This document shows, one piece after another, positions 4,968 to 6,307 of a DNA stretch of 6,307 nt (positions are counted from its first letter, which is position 1; each line of letters begins with the position of its first letter). This DNA comes from Desulfobacteraceae bacterium (lineage in GTDB: Bacteria > Desulfobacterota > Desulfobacteria > Desulfobacterales > Desulfatirhabdiaceae). The stretch spans positions 1-6,307 of the forward strand of contig DAIEFO010000137.1 of assembly GCA_027325475.1 (NCBI GenBank), read 5' to 3'. The position numbers were made by a program, and so were the translations under genes. The notes under the pieces are model-generated. The model made no database searches. It saw nothing but the letters and a program-made list of their open reading frames with translations, and was not told the origin of the DNA.

Positions 4968-6307
4968 ATGATAGAGTTGAGCGAAAAAGAACGCATTCAC
5001 CACGCGGGTGTTCAGACGTCTCCGTGGATGATCATCGGGTCGGTTTTTATTTTACTGGTGATAGTGGTGATCCTGGCGGCGCATAATTATGATCGTGAAA
5101 AACGTTATATATCTGAAATTATGAGCGAAAAAGGGGCTGCACTGATTATGGCCGTGGAGGCGGGCGCCAGAACCGGTATGATGGGCATGAACTGGGGAGG
5201 CGCTCAGGTTCAGACGCTGATAGAAGATGCAGCCCGGCTGCCGGGTGTGCTTTTTCTGGCGGTTATTGATCGAAACGGCGTCATTCTGGCGGACAGCGAT
5301 CAGCGCCTGGTCGGCTCGAAGTTCAATCAGCGCGTCCCCATAAACCAAATGAAGATGTCTGCAAAAACCCAGTGGCGCGTTATCACCGATGAGACACACC
5401 GCCGGGTTTTCGAGGTTTATAAATACTTCAGGCCCGTGTCCGTCAAGGATTTTCAACCAGCAGGCCGAACGGGGCGCCAAGTGGAGAATCGTTCGAACAT
5501 GGCATGTTCGGAAAATGACTGGTGTAATCCGATTGCTCTGGATCGCTCAGAGCATACGATCCTTGCGGGATTGGATCCGAGTCCTTTCGACGACGCCCGC
5601 AAGGAAGATATCCGGAATACGATTTTCATGTCAGGCGTGTTGGTCGTTCTGGGATGGGCCGGATTTATTTCACTTTTCTGGTTTCAGCATTACCGGGCGG
5701 CCCGTCAGTCGCTTCAGGACACCCAGGCGTTCGCCAACGAAATTGTGACCAGTCTTCCGGTAGGGCTTCTGGTGACGGACTGCCAGGGAAGAATCGCTGT
5801 GTTCAACGCTGCCGCGGAAAAAATAACCGGCCTCGATTTATCGGCTGCCATTGGCGAATATCCGGAGAAGGTGCTGCCTGATTCCATCTCTGGATTACGG
5901 CAGACACTGGATGCGGGGCAATCCATTTATGAGCGGGAAATGGTCTGTGAATTTACCGATGGCAATCTTGTCCCGCTCAGCGTCAGCGCCTCCCGAATCA
6001 TCGGTGAAACGGGGCGGTTTGTCGGCCATGTTTTCATCTTCAGAAATCTGGAAGAAGTGCGCCGGCTTCAGAGCGAAGTCCGCCGCAAGGACCGGCTTGC
6101 CGCCATCGGTGGTCTGGCCGCCGGCGTCGCCCATGAAATCCGGAATCCGCTGAGTTCCATCAAAGGAATTGCTTCCTATTTCAAGGGCAAATTCACACAG
6201 GACGACGATGACAAAGAAGCGGCGGATGTCATGATTCACGAAGTGGATCGTCTGAATCGGGTTGTCAGTGAACTGCTGGAATTCGCCAGACCGTCCGAAC
6301 CCGATCT
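4968..6307 (+). CDS. ZraS-like membrane sensor histidine kinase; 3' end beyond the window
   Basis: The open frame gives 446 codons before the edge. A short cytoplasmic N-terminus is followed by a membrane segment (about 21-38), a periplasmic sensor region (about 39-218), a second membrane segment (about 219-239), a PAS domain (about 255-365, starting NEIVTSLPVGLLVTD) and a HisKA domain with the H-box AAGVAHEIRNPLSSIKG, whose phosphoacceptor is H389. The HATPase domain must lie outside the window. The sensor region contains EKGAALIMAVEAGARTGMM and LFLAVIDRNGVILADS, which I associate with ZraS/HydH-type kinases of deltaproteobacteria, and a Cys pair C180/C186 (ACSENDWCNP) close to the second membrane segment. 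ATG 4968 is the first possible start after the in-frame TGA at 4926, though its Shine-Dalgarno is weak. The likely partner is a sigma-54-activating response regulator downstream that acts on the promoter at 4435. Metal or redox sensing is inferred. Confidence 0.93.
   Translation, partial: MIELSEKERIHHAGVQTSPWMIIGSVFILLVIVVILAAHNYDREKRYISEIMSEKGAALIMAVEAGARTGMMGMNWGGAQVQTLIEDAARLPGVLFLAVIDRNGVILADSDQRLVGSKFNQRVPINQMKMSAKTQWRVITDETHRRVFEVYKYFRPVSVKDFQPAGRTGRQVENRSNMACSENDWCNPIALDRSEHTILAGLDPSPFDDARKEDIRNTIFMSGVLVVLGWAGFISLFWFQHYRAARQSLQDTQAFANEIVTSLPVGLLVTDCQGRIAVFNAAAEKITGLDLSAAIGEYPEKVLPDSISGLRQTLDAGQSIYEREMVCEFTDGNLVPLSVSASRIIGETGRFVGHVFIFRNLEEVRRLQSEVRRKDRLAAIGGLAAGVAHEIRNPLSSIKGIASYFKGKFTQDDDDKEAADVMIHEVDRLNRVVSELLEFARPSEPD
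5494..5510. repeat. 17-bp perfect palindrome inside the kinase gene
   Basis: The arms CGAACATG (5494-5501) and CATGTTCG (5503-5510) are exact reverse complements around a single G. The palindrome lies in the sensor-region codons just before and including C180. It superficially recalls Gram-positive SOS boxes, but the spacing between GAAC and GTTC is seven bases instead of four. Confidence 0.6.

Noticed and set aside
5052..5480. A 142-codon minus-strand frame opposite the kinase
   Set aside because: It is antisense to a kinase frame with clear domains and has no features of its own.
1..6307. CRISPR array, tRNA, rRNA, insertion sequence or phage genes
   Set aside because: No regularly spaced repeats, tRNA-like cloverleaf, rRNA signature, transposase motif or terminal repeats were seen.

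Overview
The window looks like a chromosomal segment of a Gram-negative bacterium, most likely a deltaproteobacterium (Desulfobacterota type). The evidence is an envelope lipoprotein with a clean lipobox, a ZraS-like sensor kinase paired with a small secreted protein behind a sigma-54 promoter, moderately GC-rich coding sequence, and a tandemly duplicated UvrA. This taxonomic call is inference from gene content, not from a search.

Layout. Positions 1-3388, minus strand: one uninterrupted reading frame of 1129 codons that runs off the left edge. It encodes UvrA, the damage-recognition ATPase of nucleotide excision repair. It is not an ordinary UvrA of about 940 residues. A complete UvrA unit (two ABC ATPase modules, zinc fingers, both signature motifs) ends near residue 912. 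A linker of about 24 residues follows, and then a second UvrA unit begins in the same frame with its own intact Walker A motif. Positions 3539-4027, minus strand: a small lipoprotein of unrecognised family, 150 bp upstream of uvrA on the same strand. Positions 4028-4517: a 490 bp divergent, AT-rich intergenic region. It carries a sigma-70-like promoter facing the lipoprotein and a strong sigma-54 promoter facing right, the latter overlapped by a perfect 10-bp inverted repeat. Positions 4518-4928, plus strand: a secreted 136-residue protein with a Gly/Tyr/Cys-rich repeat region and a PepSY-like C-terminal region. Positions 4968-6307, plus strand, running off the right edge: a membrane sensor histidine kinase with a periplasmic sensor region, PAS domain and HisKA H-box.

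How the genes work together. The right half reads as an envelope-stress or metal-response module resembling the zraP-zraSR arrangement: a secreted accessory protein and its kinase transcribed together from a sigma-54 promoter. A sigma-54-activating response regulator would be expected just beyond the right edge. The left half is DNA repair, and nothing visible ties the two halves functionally. The points most worth following up are the tandem UvrA, the inverted repeat sitting on the -24 element, and the cysteine-containing small protein and kinase sensor region.
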